The notes below the pieces were generated by a model. That model saw only the letters and a list, made by a program, of their open reading frames with translations. It did not search any database and was not told the DNA's origin. 64,000 bases of DNA from Sulfurimonas sp. HSL-1656. Its GTDB lineage: Bacteria > Campylobacterota > Campylobacteria > Campylobacterales > Sulfurimonadaceae. This document shows, one piece after another, positions 1-8,863 of the stretch. The position numbers and the translations under genes are program-made. The stretch is taken from NCBI RefSeq assembly GCF_039645585.1, contig NZ_CP147915.1, positions 2,356,001 through 2,420,000 of the forward strand, given 5' to 3'. Each line of letters opens with the position of its first letter. Position 1 is the stretch's first letter.

Positions 1-332
1 TAGAGCCCAAGGGCTTCGGGCAGTTTCGTCCGCAGACGGCGTACCGTCTTGTAGCGGCGCGACTCCAGCACGATCAGCACGACGGTCAAAAGGATCATCG
101 CAATGTTCTCAAGGGTAAACTCGAGGTGCTTTGCCGCCATCATCACGGTCCCGGTAAAGGCCATTGCCGCGATCGCCATCACCGAAAAAGGCATGGCGAT
201 CCGCGCACGCCGCACATAATCGGGGGCCTGGACCGCGAACTGGAGCATGGCACCGTTAAAGACGATAATCCCGAGCCACACCAGAACAAAACCGAAATGC
301 AGCTGCAGGCTCATGCTGTACATAGTATCCAT
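1..332 (-). CDS. Small membrane protein, 3' end outside the window
   Basis: Reading leftwards from an ATG at 332 (second ATG at 323) the frame stays open to the window edge, giving at least 110 residues. It begins MDTMYSMSLQLHFG and shows three hydrophobic segments (about residues 10-32, 44-66 and 72-90), then a basic stretch (ESRRYKTVRRLRTK), so it is an integral inner-membrane protein with short loops. No catalytic motif is visible and I do not recognise the family. It is divergent from moeA, with 53 bp between the two start codons. The C-terminus is missing. Confidence 0.6.
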   Translation of the reverse strand, partial: MDTMYSMSLQLHFGFVLVWLGIIVFNGAMLQFAVQAPDYVRRARIAMPFSVMAIAAMAFTGTVMMAAKHLEFTLENIAMILLTVVLIVLESRRYKTVRRLRTKLPEALGL

Positions 333-357
333 AATCCGGATTTTACCCCACTTTATC

Positions 358-363
358 TATAAT
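358..363 (+). promoter_or_regulatory. -10 box of moeA
   Basis: TATAAT 22 nt before the moeA ATG, in the divergent gap with the membrane protein to the left. No convincing -35 is seen, which is usual for the vegetative promoters of this phylum. Confidence 0.5.
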
Positions 364-385
364 CGAACCAAAAAAGAGTCTCTCT

Positions 386-1612
386 ATGCCCGTTTCCGTC
401 GAAGAAGCCCTCGCCCGCATCCACGCCCACCGTCCGAAACTGCGCCGCGAATTCGTCCCCATTGAACATGCCATCGGCCGGGTACTGGCCCAGGACGTCA
501 CCGCCCGCTACAACCTTCCCCCCTTCGACAACTCCGCGATGGACGGGTACGCCGTCATCTGCGCCGACGCAGGCAAACGCGTTCCCGCCGAGCATACGAT
601 CTTTGCGGGGGACCGCGAACAGATCCGTATCGTCCAGGGCCAGGCCGCCCGGATCATGACCGGGGCGCGGATCCCCGAAGGCACGGAGTGTATCGTCCCC
701 ATCGAGGAGGTCACTGTCGACGGCGCGCATGTCACCCTGCCCGCCACCCTCAGGGCAGGCCAGCACATCCGGCTCTGCGGCGAAGACATCCAGACCGACG
801 ACACGCTGCTGACCCTGGGGGAGACCCTTTCGGCCTACCACATCACCCTCCTCGCTTCCCAGGGGATCACCCATGTCTGCGTCTACCACCGCCCGAGGGT
901 TGCCATTTTCGCCTCGGGGAGCGAACTGAAAATGCATCACGAACAGGTGGCGCCCTACCAGCTCTACAACACCAACTCCCCGACCTTTGCGGCCCGCGCG
1001 ACAGAGCTTGACTGCGACGTCCACTTCGTCGGGACGGCCGCTGATACCCTCGACGCCCTGCTCGAACATATCGACAGCGCCCTGCAGAGCGACCTCATCA
1101 TCACCAGCGGCGGGGTCAGTGTCGGCGATGCGGACTATACGAAAGAGGCCTTCGCCCACTTCAGCTTTGCCCCGCTGTTTGAAAAGGTCGACCTCAAGCC
1201 GGGGAAACCGACGACGGTCGGTACCATCGGCGACACGCTCGTGCTCAACCTGCCCGGGAACCCCATGGCCGCCGCCCTCTGTTTCGAACTCTTCGGGCAG
1301 GCCCTTATCGCCTGCCTGAGCGGAACCAATGCCCCGTATCACAACAGTATCGGGGCAAAGATGAAACAGGCCTGCAGCGTCCGTCCCGGCCGGCGGACGC
1401 TGCTGCCGGGCTATTACGACGGCACCCACTTCAGCGTCTGCGAGAAATTTGCCCCGGGCATGATCACGCCGCTGGCCCTTTCGAACGGTTTCATCATGCT
1501 CGATGAGGCATGCCATACGCTCGGGGAAAATGACGAGGTGCGCTTCATCCCGACCCGTTTCGTCTGGCGCAGCGGTACCCCCGTCTCCCTCGTCAGCACG
1601 ACAGAGGGGTGA
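386..1612 (+). CDS. moeA: Molybdopterin molybdenumtransferase MoeA
   Basis: Cytoplasmic enzyme of molybdenum cofactor synthesis; it inserts molybdate into adenylylated molybdopterin. 408 residues, the normal MoeA length. Family motifs in order: PPFDNSAMDGY (45-55), MTGARIPEG (91-99), then the MoCF-binding domain with SGGVSVGDAD (241-250) and LPGNPMAA (289-296). The ATG at 386 gives the expected N-terminus. It is monocistronic here and converges with nhaA, leaving 4 bp between the stop codons. Molybdoenzymes such as nitrate reductase or formate dehydrogenase would be the clients; none lies in this window. Confidence 0.96.
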   Translation: MPVSVEEALARIHAHRPKLRREFVPIEHAIGRVLAQDVTARYNLPPFDNSAMDGYAVICADAGKRVPAEHTIFAGDREQIRIVQGQAARIMTGARIPEGTECIVPIEEVTVDGAHVTLPATLRAGQHIRLCGEDIQTDDTLLTLGETLSAYHITLLASQGITHVCVYHRPRVAIFASGSELKMHHEQVAPYQLYNTNSPTFAARATELDCDVHFVGTAADTLDALLEHIDSALQSDLIITSGGVSVGDADYTKEAFAHFSFAPLFEKVDLKPGKPTTVGTIGDTLVLNLPGNPMAAALCFELFGQALIACLSGTNAPYHNSIGAKMKQACSVRPGRRTLLPGYYDGTHFSVCEKFAPGMITPLALSNGFIMLDEACHTLGENDEVRFIPTRFVWRSGTPVSLVSTTEG

Positions 1613-1616
1613 TGCC

Positions 1617-2807
1617 TCAGCTGTCCGGGGTCGCCTCCGGCTTCGTCCGCTTCAGCACCGCCGACAGGTAGAGCGCCCCCACGATACCCGACAACAGCGA
1701 CCCCATCAAAATCCCGATCCGCTCGTCCACCAGCGAGAAACAGACCCCTTCACTACATTCAAAGGCCAGAGAGCCGATAAAGAGACTCATCGTAAACCCG
1801 ATCCCGCCGAGGATGGCAACCCCGAACAGCTGCGCGTTCGTCACCCCTTCGGGCAGTTTTCCCAGCCGCAGGATGACGGCAAGACGGCTGAAGAGAAAGA
1901 TTCCGATGCTTTTACCGAAAAAGAGCCCGGCCGCGATCCCCATCGTCACGGAGTGCGCAAAGTCGCTCGCCGAAACGCTGCCGAAACTGACCCCCGTGTT
2001 GACGAAAGCAAAGAGCGGCAGAATGATGTAGTTGACCGGGGCATGCAGGGAGTGTTCAAGGTTATGGAAACTCTCCCGGTTGCCCCGCAGGGGGATCAGC
2101 AGTCCCAGTACGACCCCGGCGATCGTCGCATGGACCCCCGATTTCAGTACAGCGGCCCACATGACCAGCCCGATCAGGATATAAAACGTATTGTTCGTGA
2201 CGCCCCGCAGGTTCATAAAGAGCAGGATCAGCGCCATCGTCATCGCCGTGCCGAGTGCGGCGAAGGAGAGCCCGTGGCCGTAAAAGAGCGCGATGACGAT
2301 GATGGCACCGAGGTCATCGATAATCGCCAGCGCCAGCAAAAAAACTTTCAGCGCCGTCGGGACACGGTTGCCGAGCAGCGAGAGGATCCCCAGCGCGAAG
2401 GCGATATCCGTCGCCATCGGGATCGCCCACCCTTTCATCGCCGCCTCGTCACCGGTATTGAGCCCCCAGTAGATCAATGCGGGTACCAGCATCCCCCCTA
2501 GGGCGGCAAAAGCCGGGAGGGCGACTTTGGAGCGCTCCTGGAGGCTGCCCTCCAGCACTTCGCGCTTGATCTCCAGCCCCACCATGAAGAAGAAAACGGC
2601 CATCAACCCGTCGTTGATCCAGAGCAGCAGCGGCTTGGCAATGACAAATTCATCGAAACTGATGACGACGGGAATGTTGAGAAAATAGCTGTAAAAGCTG
2701 TGCAGCGGCGAGTTGGCCATCGCGATGGCCATCACCGTCGAGACGATCAGCAAAACGCCGATCGCGGATTCGCGCTTTAAAAACTGTAGCAGGGTCTCAT
2801 GTCGCAT
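1617..2807 (-). CDS. nhaA: Na+/H+ antiporter NhaA
   Basis: Inner-membrane antiporter that exports Na+ in exchange for H+. 396 residues, about 11-12 membrane segments. The ion-binding signature is intact: TDIAFALG (133-140) and the Asp pair of AIIDDLGAI (D164/D165, equivalent to E. coli D163/D164). I chose the start MRHETLLQFL at 2807; a longer reading frame upstream lies inside the preceding gene and looks non-native. The start overlaps the end of the sensor kinase gene by 11 nt, so the two are probably translationally coupled. This would fit salt or pH homeostasis in a marine or saline habitat (inference). Confidence 0.95.
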   Translation of the reverse strand: MRHETLLQFLKRESAIGVLLIVSTVMAIAMANSPLHSFYSYFLNIPVVISFDEFVIAKPLLLWINDGLMAVFFFMVGLEIKREVLEGSLQERSKVALPAFAALGGMLVPALIYWGLNTGDEAAMKGWAIPMATDIAFALGILSLLGNRVPTALKVFLLALAIIDDLGAIIVIALFYGHGLSFAALGTAMTMALILLFMNLRGVTNNTFYILIGLVMWAAVLKSGVHATIAGVVLGLLIPLRGNRESFHNLEHSLHAPVNYIILPLFAFVNTGVSFGSVSASDFAHSVTMGIAAGLFFGKSIGIFLFSRLAVILRLGKLPEGVTNAQLFGVAILGGIGFTMSLFIGSLAFECSEGVCFSLVDERIGILMGSLLSGIVGALYLSAVLKRTKPEATPDS

Positions 2808-4749
2808 CACTGTCCTTTCGCGGCAGATCCAGCATGAAACAGGCACCCGCCCCGCGGTTGTGGACGCTGACGCTGCCGTTCATGCTCTTCTCCATAATCG
2901 TTTTGACCATATAGAGGCCTATTCCCGTACCCTGCGACTTGAACTTCGTCGTGAAATAGGGGTCGAACACCCGGTCGATGATGTCATCGGCGACCCCGCC
3001 GCCGTTATCGCAGACGGCCACCATGATCATCTCCCTGGCCGTCTGCACGCGGATCGTGACCTGCGGCTTTTTGGTCCCGTGGTCGAGCATCGCATCCTTG
3101 GCGTTGTTCAGCAGGTTGAGCATCACCTGGGAAAACTCGTTCTCATGCCCCAGTGTCACCGGCCGTCCCTCGCACTTGAGATCGATCCCGATATTGTACC
3201 GGTTCAGTGTCGGCCGGAAGAGCTCCAGCACCTTTTCGATAGCACCGCAGATACAGAACTCCTCGCGCTCCCGGTCCGGCATGAAAAAGGTCCGGAAATC
3301 GTCAATGGTGTGCGTCATATACTCCATCAATGTCTCGGACTGCTCCTGGTAGGTCTGCATCTTCGCCTCACTGAGGTTCCCCAGCTGGTACTCAAAGAAG
3401 ATGTTGCTCTGGATCAGGGAGAGCTGGTTCAGGGGCTGCCGCCACTGGTGGGCGATATTCTCGATCATCTCCCCCATCGCCGCCTGGCGCGACTGCAGGA
3501 TCATGATGCGGTCCTTCTCGCGAAGCTCGTCGACCTTGAGGGCGATCTTCACCTGGAGCTCATCGTTGAACTCCCGCAGTTTCGCCATATGTTCATGTTT
3601 CATCATGTTGATCCGGTCTGCGAGGGCGAAAGAGAGCAGAATCATCTGGATAAGTGAACCGGCCTGCTGTGTATAGAGCATCACCGGATGCGTCGGTACC
3701 ACCCCGAGCTGGTTCAGCGCCACGAGGATCGTCGCCAGCAGGAAAACGATCCAGCCTGCCAGGTAATAACGGGCCGCATGGTAGTTGGGCAGCACCTTGA
3801 TCCCGGCGTAGATCAATACCCACGGGATGATCGCACTCCAGACGGCCGCCGCCGTAATCGCCGTATGGTAATCAAGCAGCAGTACCGAAAGCACCCCGAG
3901 AAAGGAGATGAACTCCGCAAAGGCGATGACGCGTTCCGCCTGCGGGGCATGGCGTTTGAGCATCAGGAAGTAGCGTGCGAAGCGAAACCCGAACATGGCC
4001 GAGAAGAAGATGAAAAAGGCCAGGCCGCTGTTGGCCATCCAGACGTTCCCCGGCCAGAGCCACTCGGGCCCCAGTCCGTCGAAATTGAGCTGGAAGAGCA
4101 TATAACTTGCCAGGAAGGCGAGATAGTTGAAGTAGTGGATCTCCCGGACGAAGATATAAAGCACCATGTTGTAGACAAGCAGCAGCAGCATAACCCCGTA
4201 GAAGAGGCCAAGAAGAAGGTTTGAAAAAGACTCTTCCCGATACGCCTCGGAGAGCCGTTCGACCGTCAAAGGGATCTGCAGCGCCCCCTGCGTTTTGACC
4301 TGGAGAAGGTAGGTGGCGGTTCCCTCCGCGGGCGGCAGCTTCTCCCAGAACATGCGGCTTGCATAGATACGCGGGGCGTTCACGGTATCGCCGTCGCGGC
4401 TCAGCAGCCTCAAGCCTTCTCCCTCCAGACGGTAGAGGCTGTATTCGTCGATGTGCGAGTTCCCGATGCTCAGAATCCACTCCGTCCTGTCGCCCGCGGG
4501 ACGGGAGAGTTCAAACCGTATCCAGATGGGTTTGTCGACGAACCCGAAGTTGTAGATGGTCGCTTCCGCCGCCCTGAAACGTGGCATCCATTCCGGGATC
4601 GTTCCCGGTGTCAAAGGCGCTTTGTCTTCCATCAGATAGGCACTGTGAGGGACAATGTTGATCGCGCCGCGATCCGAGGGGTCCAGCATGACCGTGCCGG
4701 CAACCGCATGCAGTGACAGAAGCAATACGATGATAATTGTACGGATCAT
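2797..4749 (-). CDS. 7TMR-DISM sensor histidine kinase
   Basis: 650 residues. Signal peptide at 1-18, an extracytoplasmic 7TMR-DISMED2-like beta domain (about 25-155), seven membrane helices (about 175-380), a coiled coil (about 385-425), then a HisKA domain with the phospho-acceptor in ENIAHQWRQPLNQ (H434) and an ATPase domain with the N box NLLNNAKDA (545-553), DNGGG (581-585) and GTGIGL (607-612). All kinase residues are present. The HQWRQPLN-type H box is common in Campylobacterota. No response regulator lies beside it, so the partner is unknown. ATG at 4749 has an AAGGGA ribosome site 3 nt away; it overlaps nhaA downstream, which may hint at a role in ion or envelope sensing (inference). 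Confidence 0.9.
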   Translation of the reverse strand: MIRTIIIVLLLSLHAVAGTVMLDPSDRGAINIVPHSAYLMEDKAPLTPGTIPEWMPRFRAAEATIYNFGFVDKPIWIRFELSRPAGDRTEWILSIGNSHIDEYSLYRLEGEGLRLLSRDGDTVNAPRIYASRMFWEKLPPAEGTATYLLQVKTQGALQIPLTVERLSEAYREESFSNLLLGLFYGVMLLLLVYNMVLYIFVREIHYFNYLAFLASYMLFQLNFDGLGPEWLWPGNVWMANSGLAFFIFFSAMFGFRFARYFLMLKRHAPQAERVIAFAEFISFLGVLSVLLLDYHTAITAAAVWSAIIPWVLIYAGIKVLPNYHAARYYLAGWIVFLLATILVALNQLGVVPTHPVMLYTQQAGSLIQMILLSFALADRINMMKHEHMAKLREFNDELQVKIALKVDELREKDRIMILQSRQAAMGEMIENIAHQWRQPLNQLSLIQSNIFFEYQLGNLSEAKMQTYQEQSETLMEYMTHTIDDFRTFFMPDREREEFCICGAIEKVLELFRPTLNRYNIGIDLKCEGRPVTLGHENEFSQVMLNLLNNAKDAMLDHGTKKPQVTIRVQTAREMIMVAVCDNGGGVADDIIDRVFDPYFTTKFKSQGTGIGLYMVKTIMEKSMNGSVSVHNRGAGACFMLDLPRKDSDAT

Positions 4750-4807
4750 ACATCCCTTCCCGCGTAACATTGGGGACTATTATAGGGTGAAATGTTGAAA
4801 AGGGGGG

Positions 4808-4826
4808 TAAAGGCGCCGGAGGCGCC
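4808..4826 (-). terminator. Probable terminator after tkt
   Basis: Just after the tkt stop codon the transcript contains GGCGCC-TCC-GGCGCC (4812-4826), a six-pair GC hairpin followed by TTTA and a C run. It separates tkt from the sensor kinase gene. The short U tract makes it a weak candidate. Confidence 0.4.
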
Positions 4827-4831
4827 GGAGA

Positions 4832-6754
4832 TCAGGAGAGCTGTGCGGTAATCGCGTCGGCCGTAAAGCCGAATTTCGTGAAGAGTTCGCCGGCCGGTGC
4901 GCTGGCACCGAAGGTGTCCATGCCGATGACCGTCTCAGCAAAACGGTACCACTCCATCCCGCGGGCCGCTTCGATGGCCACGGTCTTCGTACCCGGCTTG
5001 ACGATTTCGGCGATGTAGGAGGCGTCCTGCTCGAGGAAAAGGTCGAAACACGGCACGCTGACAACGTTCGCCTTGATCCCTTTGTCTGCAAGCTTCGCCT
5101 TGACCTCGACGGCCAGGCCGACTTCCGAGCCCGAGGCCATCAGCGTCATCGCCGCATCCGCTTCTTCGCTCAGCAGGTAGCCGCCCTGTGCCGCGCTTCC
5201 CTTGGCCGGGGCGTCGAGCAGCGGAAGGTTCTGGCGTGAGCAGACGAACGCCGACGGGGCGTCGGTCTTGGCCAGGGCCCACTTCCAGGCTTCGATGTTC
5301 TCGTTGCCGTCCGCCGGGCGCCAGACGTAGAAGTTCGGCAGGGCGCGGAACTGACCCAGGTGCTCGATCGGCTGGTGCGTCGGGCCGTCTTCCCCGACGC
5401 CGATGCTGTCGTGCGTCCAGATGAAGAAGTGCTGGATACCGCTCAGCGCCGCGATACGCGCCGCCGGCTTCATGTAGTCGCTGAAGACGAAGAAAGTTGC
5501 GCTGAACGGCATCAGCGGACCGTAAAGCGCCATGGCGTTCGTGATCGCCCCCATCGCGTGTTCGCGGATACCGAAGTGGATGTTCTTGCCGCGCGGGAAC
5601 TCACCGAGGTCCTTGAGCTCCGTCTTGTTGGACGGGCCGAGGTCCGCCGAACCGCCGAGGAAGCCCGGGATCGCCTTGGCAACGGCATTGAGGATCTTCC
5701 CGTTCGTGTTGCGCGTCGCATCGGCCTTGTCGAAGACCGGCCACTGGATGCGGGAGAAATCCGGGGTGGTCAGGGCACTCAGCGCTTCGTTCTGCTCAAC
5801 CAGCGGGAGGGTGGCAAGGCGGTGTTTCCATTCACGCTCAGCCAGGTCGCCCGCTTCAACGGCGCAGCGGAAACGGGCCAGGACGTCTTCGTCGACCTGG
5901 AACGCCTCGTTCGGGTTGAAACCGCAGTTCGTCTTCGCCTCACAGATGATCTCCTCACCCAGCGGTGCACCGTGGGAGTGGTGGGAGCCTTCCATCTCGC
6001 ACGCGCCCTTAGCGATCGTCGTATCGGCGATGATGAGTACCGGTTTCATGCGCGTCTTCGCTTCGGTGATGACGGCGTCGATCGCGTCGTAGTCGTGTCC
6101 GTCCACTTCAAGAACGTCCCACCCCTGCGATTCGAAGCGCTGCGCGACGTTTTCGCTGAGGCTCAGATCCGTCGAACCCTCGATCGTGATGCGGTTGGAG
6201 TCATAGATGAGGATCAGGTTGTCCAGTTGGTTGTGGCCGGCGATGGAACACGCCTCGTAACTGATCCCCTCTTCCAGGTCGCCGTCGCCGCAGAGGCAGT
6301 AGACGTGATGGTCGATCACTTTGGCCGTCTCGGAGTTCACCTGCGCACCGACGTACTTGGAGGCCATCGCAAAACCGACGGCATTGGCGACACCCTGGCC
6401 CAGCGGACCGGTCGTGATCTCGATCCCCTCCGTGTGGCCGTATTCCGGGTGGCCCGGCGTCTTGGAATCGAGCTGGCGGAACTGCTTGAGGTCCTCGATC
6501 TCGAGGCCGTAACCCCAGAGGTAGTAGAGCGAATAGATCAGGCCGGTCGCATGGCCGCCGGAGAAGACGAGGCGGTCGCGGTTGAGCCACTTGGGGTTCT
6601 TGGGGTTGTGGTTGAGGTGCTCGGAGAGCACGACGGCGATATCCGCCAGGCCCATCGGGGCACCCGGGTGGCCGGAGTTCGCCTTCTGGACCATGTCGGC
6701 CGCAAGGAAGCGGATCGTATTCGCCATTTTGGCGCGCATCGTATTGTCGCTCAT
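4832..6754 (-). CDS. tkt: Transketolase
   Basis: Thiamine-diphosphate enzyme moving two-carbon units between ketoses and aldoses in the pentose phosphate pathway and in carbon skeleton supply. 640 residues. Substrate loop SGHPGAPMG (27-35), ThDP/Mg motif starting GDGDLEEGISYEA (156-168), central pyrimidine domain and C-terminal domain all present. I chose MSDNTMRAK at 6754 because AAGGA lies 5 nt upstream; the ATGs at 6760 and 6775 have no suitably spaced site. The gene starts 17 nt after the ispA stop on the same strand, so ispA-tkt is likely one transcript. Confidence 0.96.
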   Translation of the reverse strand: MSDNTMRAKMANTIRFLAADMVQKANSGHPGAPMGLADIAVVLSEHLNHNPKNPKWLNRDRLVFSGGHATGLIYSLYYLWGYGLEIEDLKQFRQLDSKTPGHPEYGHTEGIEITTGPLGQGVANAVGFAMASKYVGAQVNSETAKVIDHHVYCLCGDGDLEEGISYEACSIAGHNQLDNLILIYDSNRITIEGSTDLSLSENVAQRFESQGWDVLEVDGHDYDAIDAVITEAKTRMKPVLIIADTTIAKGACEMEGSHHSHGAPLGEEIICEAKTNCGFNPNEAFQVDEDVLARFRCAVEAGDLAEREWKHRLATLPLVEQNEALSALTTPDFSRIQWPVFDKADATRNTNGKILNAVAKAIPGFLGGSADLGPSNKTELKDLGEFPRGKNIHFGIREHAMGAITNAMALYGPLMPFSATFFVFSDYMKPAARIAALSGIQHFFIWTHDSIGVGEDGPTHQPIEHLGQFRALPNFYVWRPADGNENIEAWKWALAKTDAPSAFVCSRQNLPLLDAPAKGSAAQGGYLLSEEADAAMTLMASGSEVGLAVEVKAKLADKGIKANVVSVPCFDLFLEQDASYIAEIVKPGTKTVAIEAARGMEWYRFAETVIGMDTFGASAPAGELFTKFGFTADAITAQLS

Positions 6755-6771
6755 TGTCATCCTTGTTGAAT

Positions 6772-7617
6772 TCATTTGTGTCGATTGATATAGCTTAAAA
6801 GCATCGGTGAGAGTTCTTTGTACAAACGCTCATCGAAACTTTCAAGCTGCGTTTCGAGTTCCGCGGCCAGTTTGTCGGCCTCCGCCACGGCACCGTCGAG
6901 TCCCAGGAGGGTGACGAAGCTGTTCTTCGCCTCGTCGTTGTTCGTCGTCTTGCCCGCCTCTTCGCTCGTCTGGGTCACGTCGAGGATATCATCCTGGATC
7001 TGGAAGAGCAGCCCCAGGTCGATCCCGAAGTCGTACAGCGGCTGCTCCAGGGTCTTCTGGCCGGCAATGACCGCCCCCATCTGCAGCGCGCACGCGATCA
7101 ACTTCGCCGTCTTGTTCGTATGCAGGAACTTCACCTCGTCGAGGGCGAGCTTCGTCTGCTCGAACGTACAGTCGATCGCCTGTCCCAGTACCATCCCGTC
7201 GCTGCCGCCGTTTTTGGCGAGCAGGTTGATGAGCCGCACCCGCGTCCGGTCCGAAAACGGTGCCTCGGAGAGGACTTCGAAGGCATGGGTGTTGAGGGCA
7301 TCGCCGACGAGGATCGCCGTCACCTCGTCATAGCGGGTATGCAGCGTCGGGAAACCGCGGCGCAGATCCGCATCGTCCATCGCCGGCAGGTCGTCATGGA
7401 TCAGCGAATAGGTGTGCAGCATCTCGATGGCCAGCGCCGCGTGGTTGGCCGCATCGACAAGCAGCGGGTTGAACGCGCGCACCACCCCCAGCAGCAGGGC
7501 CGGTCGGAAACGTTTCCCGCCGGCGGTCAGCATCAGTGAGAGGGCCGTATCGTAGTGGGGGTGAAAACTCTCCGCACGGGGCAGATTGTCCTGTAAAAAG
7601 CGTTCAAACTCTTCCAT
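6772..7617 (-). CDS. ispA: Polyprenyl synthetase (farnesyl diphosphate synthase type)
   Basis: Short-chain trans-prenyltransferase condensing IPP with allylic diphosphates, giving the C15 precursor for undecaprenyl phosphate and quinone side chains. 281 residues. It has GGKRFRP (33-39), the first Asp-rich motif DDLPAMDD (75-82) with the extra residues between the aspartates typical of bacterial FPP synthases, and the second motif QIQDDILD (206-213). Product length cannot be fixed from sequence; geranylgeranyl synthase is the alternative. It lies between ybaB and tkt in a minus-strand series. Confidence 0.92.
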   Translation of the reverse strand: MEEFERFLQDNLPRAESFHPHYDTALSLMLTAGGKRFRPALLLGVVRAFNPLLVDAANHAALAIEMLHTYSLIHDDLPAMDDADLRRGFPTLHTRYDEVTAILVGDALNTHAFEVLSEAPFSDRTRVRLINLLAKNGGSDGMVLGQAIDCTFEQTKLALDEVKFLHTNKTAKLIACALQMGAVIAGQKTLEQPLYDFGIDLGLLFQIQDDILDVTQTSEEAGKTTNNDEAKNSFVTLLGLDGAVAEADKLAAELETQLESFDERLYKELSPMLLSYINRHK

Positions 7618-7683
7618 GCTTCTTCCGTGCGGTTTAATGGTGAAATGGTAACATGAATTTGTACAAAGGGAGGTTATGCGGGA

Positions 7684-7998
7684 TCAGTTGCCGGCGAAGG
7701 GGTTCATGCCGCCGAGCATCCCCATTGCGGAGTGTTTTTTGTTGTCTTCGACCATCTTGACCGCGTCGTTGATGGCCGCGATCAGCAGGATCTGGAGCGA
7801 GGCTTTGTCCTCGAGCAGCGAGTCGTCGATCTCGAGATCGATGGCTTCGCCCCTGCCGTTCATCTCGAGCCGTACCATGCCCCCGCCCGTTTTGACGGTA
7901 AAGGTGCGTTCGGCGAGTTCCGCTTCCATTTCGGTGGCCTTCGCCTGCATCTGCTCGAGCATTTTGCCCATGTCGCCCAGATTCATTTTGTCAAACAT
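7684..7998 (-). CDS. ybaB: YbaB/EbfC nucleoid-associated protein
   Basis: 104 residues, the normal length for this small dimeric DNA-binding family. It has the N-terminal coiled helix (residues 1-35, GDMGKMLEQMQAKATEMEAE), the beta sheet with the conserved GGGMVRLEMNGRGEAIDLEID stretch split by short turns, and a helical C-terminus. In most bacteria it follows dnaX and recR; here it overlaps the end of panD by an ATGA and precedes ispA, so its expression is probably coupled to panD. DNA binding is known for the family; the target sites here are unknown. Confidence 0.9.
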   Translation of the reverse strand: MFDKMNLGDMGKMLEQMQAKATEMEAELAERTFTVKTGGGMVRLEMNGRGEAIDLEIDDSLLEDKASLQILLIAAINDAVKMVEDNKKHSAMGMLGGMNPFAGN

Positions 7999-8363
7999 CA
8001 GATCTCGTGCAGTACATCCGTGATGCCGTTGTCGTCGTCGACAAGGACGACGGTCGGCTTGTAGGTATCCAACTCACTCTCGTCAAAGGTCGCATAAGCG
8101 ACGATGATTACCTTGTCCCCTTTGTGCACCTTGCGCGCCGCCGCCCCGTTGAGGCAGATGTCGCGTTTGCCGCGTTCACCAAGGATGATGTAGGTTGAGA
8201 AGCGCTCGCCGTTGTTGATATTGAGGATCTCCACTTTCTGGCCTACCCGCATGCGGGAGGCTTCGAGCAGCTCCTCGTCAATCGTGATGGAACCGACGTA
8301 GTTGAGGTTCGCATCCGTGACGGTGGCACGGTGAATTTTGCTGTAAAGCATTTCGATCGTCAT
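7998..8363 (-). CDS. panD: Aspartate 1-decarboxylase (pyruvoyl enzyme)
   Basis: Converts L-aspartate to beta-alanine for pantothenate and coenzyme A synthesis. 121 residues as a proenzyme. The self-cleavage site is visible: YVGS with G24/S25, where Ser25 becomes the pyruvoyl group, in the family context [29 protein letters not shown] at 8363 is the conserved N-terminus. It begins 7 nt after the ferredoxin stop and overlaps ybaB by one ATGA. Confidence 0.96.
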   Translation of the reverse strand: MTIEMLYSKIHRATVTDANLNYVGSITIDEELLEASRMRVGQKVEILNINNGERFSTYIILGERGKRDICLNGAAARKVHKGDKVIIVAYATFDESELDTYKPTVVLVDDDNGITDVLHEI

Positions 8364-8370
8364 GTATGTT

Positions 8371-8745
8371 TTATCTTCCCATCTGCTGCTGCATTGCTTC
8401 CGGCGAGATCGGTGCATCCCACAGTTCGCCCGGAATGATGTACTCTTCGACCGGCGTCCCGCCGATGATGTGTTCATCGATAATGCGCGTGATTTTGTCT
8501 TTGTTCAGACCGGCGTACATAAAATGTCCCGGTTCGACCAACATCACCGGGCCGACGTTACAGCGGTTAAGACACGCCGTACGGACCGGTTGTACTGTCG
8601 CAATTATACCCTTTTGCATCAAAGTCTGTGCTAAATGCTGGAAAAGATCCTGTGTCTGCGGGTTTACGCAGGACGGTTTGGGCATTCCCGGAGGGGAAGA
8701 TTGCTCACATTTGAAAATATAGAAAGCCGGCTGTGGTACACCCAT
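8371..8745 (-). CDS. Thioredoxin-like [2Fe-2S] ferredoxin
   Basis: 124 residues, cytoplasmic. Four cysteines sit in the pattern of thioredoxin-like ferredoxins: C13-X12-C26 and C58-X3-C62 ([10 protein letters not shown]), followed by the usual VMLVEP and YAGL strand. It probably works as a small electron carrier; the partner enzyme is not identifiable. The start [13 protein letters not shown] at 8745 has GGAGA upstream. It is the first gene of a run with panD and ybaB. Confidence 0.9.
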   Translation of the reverse strand: MGVPQPAFYIFKCEQSSPPGMPKPSCVNPQTQDLFQHLAQTLMQKGIIATVQPVRTACLNRCNVGPVMLVEPGHFMYAGLNKDKITRIIDEHIIGGTPVEEYIIPGELWDAPISPEAMQQQMGR

Positions 8746-8785
8746 GGTATTCTCCGTTTTGAATAGAATTTGAAAAAACTCGCGT

Positions 8786-8791
8786 ATTATA
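8786..8791 (-). promoter_or_regulatory. -10 box upstream of the ferredoxin gene
   Basis: TATAAT on the minus strand, about 40 nt before the ferredoxin ATG at 8745 and downstream of the preceding lipoprotein gene, so the ferredoxin-panD-ybaB run can start here. A weak hairpin (AGCGCC/GGCGTT, 8847-8861) closes the gene before it. Confidence 0.45.
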
Positions 8792-8863
8792 GCCAACGGT
8801 CAAGCCGGCCGAATTTAGCGAAAAAGTTAGTGGGAAGGCTTAAGACAACGCCGAAGGCGCTGC

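Noticed and set aside
353-1516. 387-codon frame antisense to moeA
   Set aside because: GC-rich codons leave the reverse frame open; moeA motifs are intact on the plus strand. Similar shadows lie opposite tkt (5360-6769), murE (10260-11498), the glutamate-synthase-like gene (13832-15514), cytochrome 1 (16203-17510) and the GGDEF/EAL gene (47463-49271).
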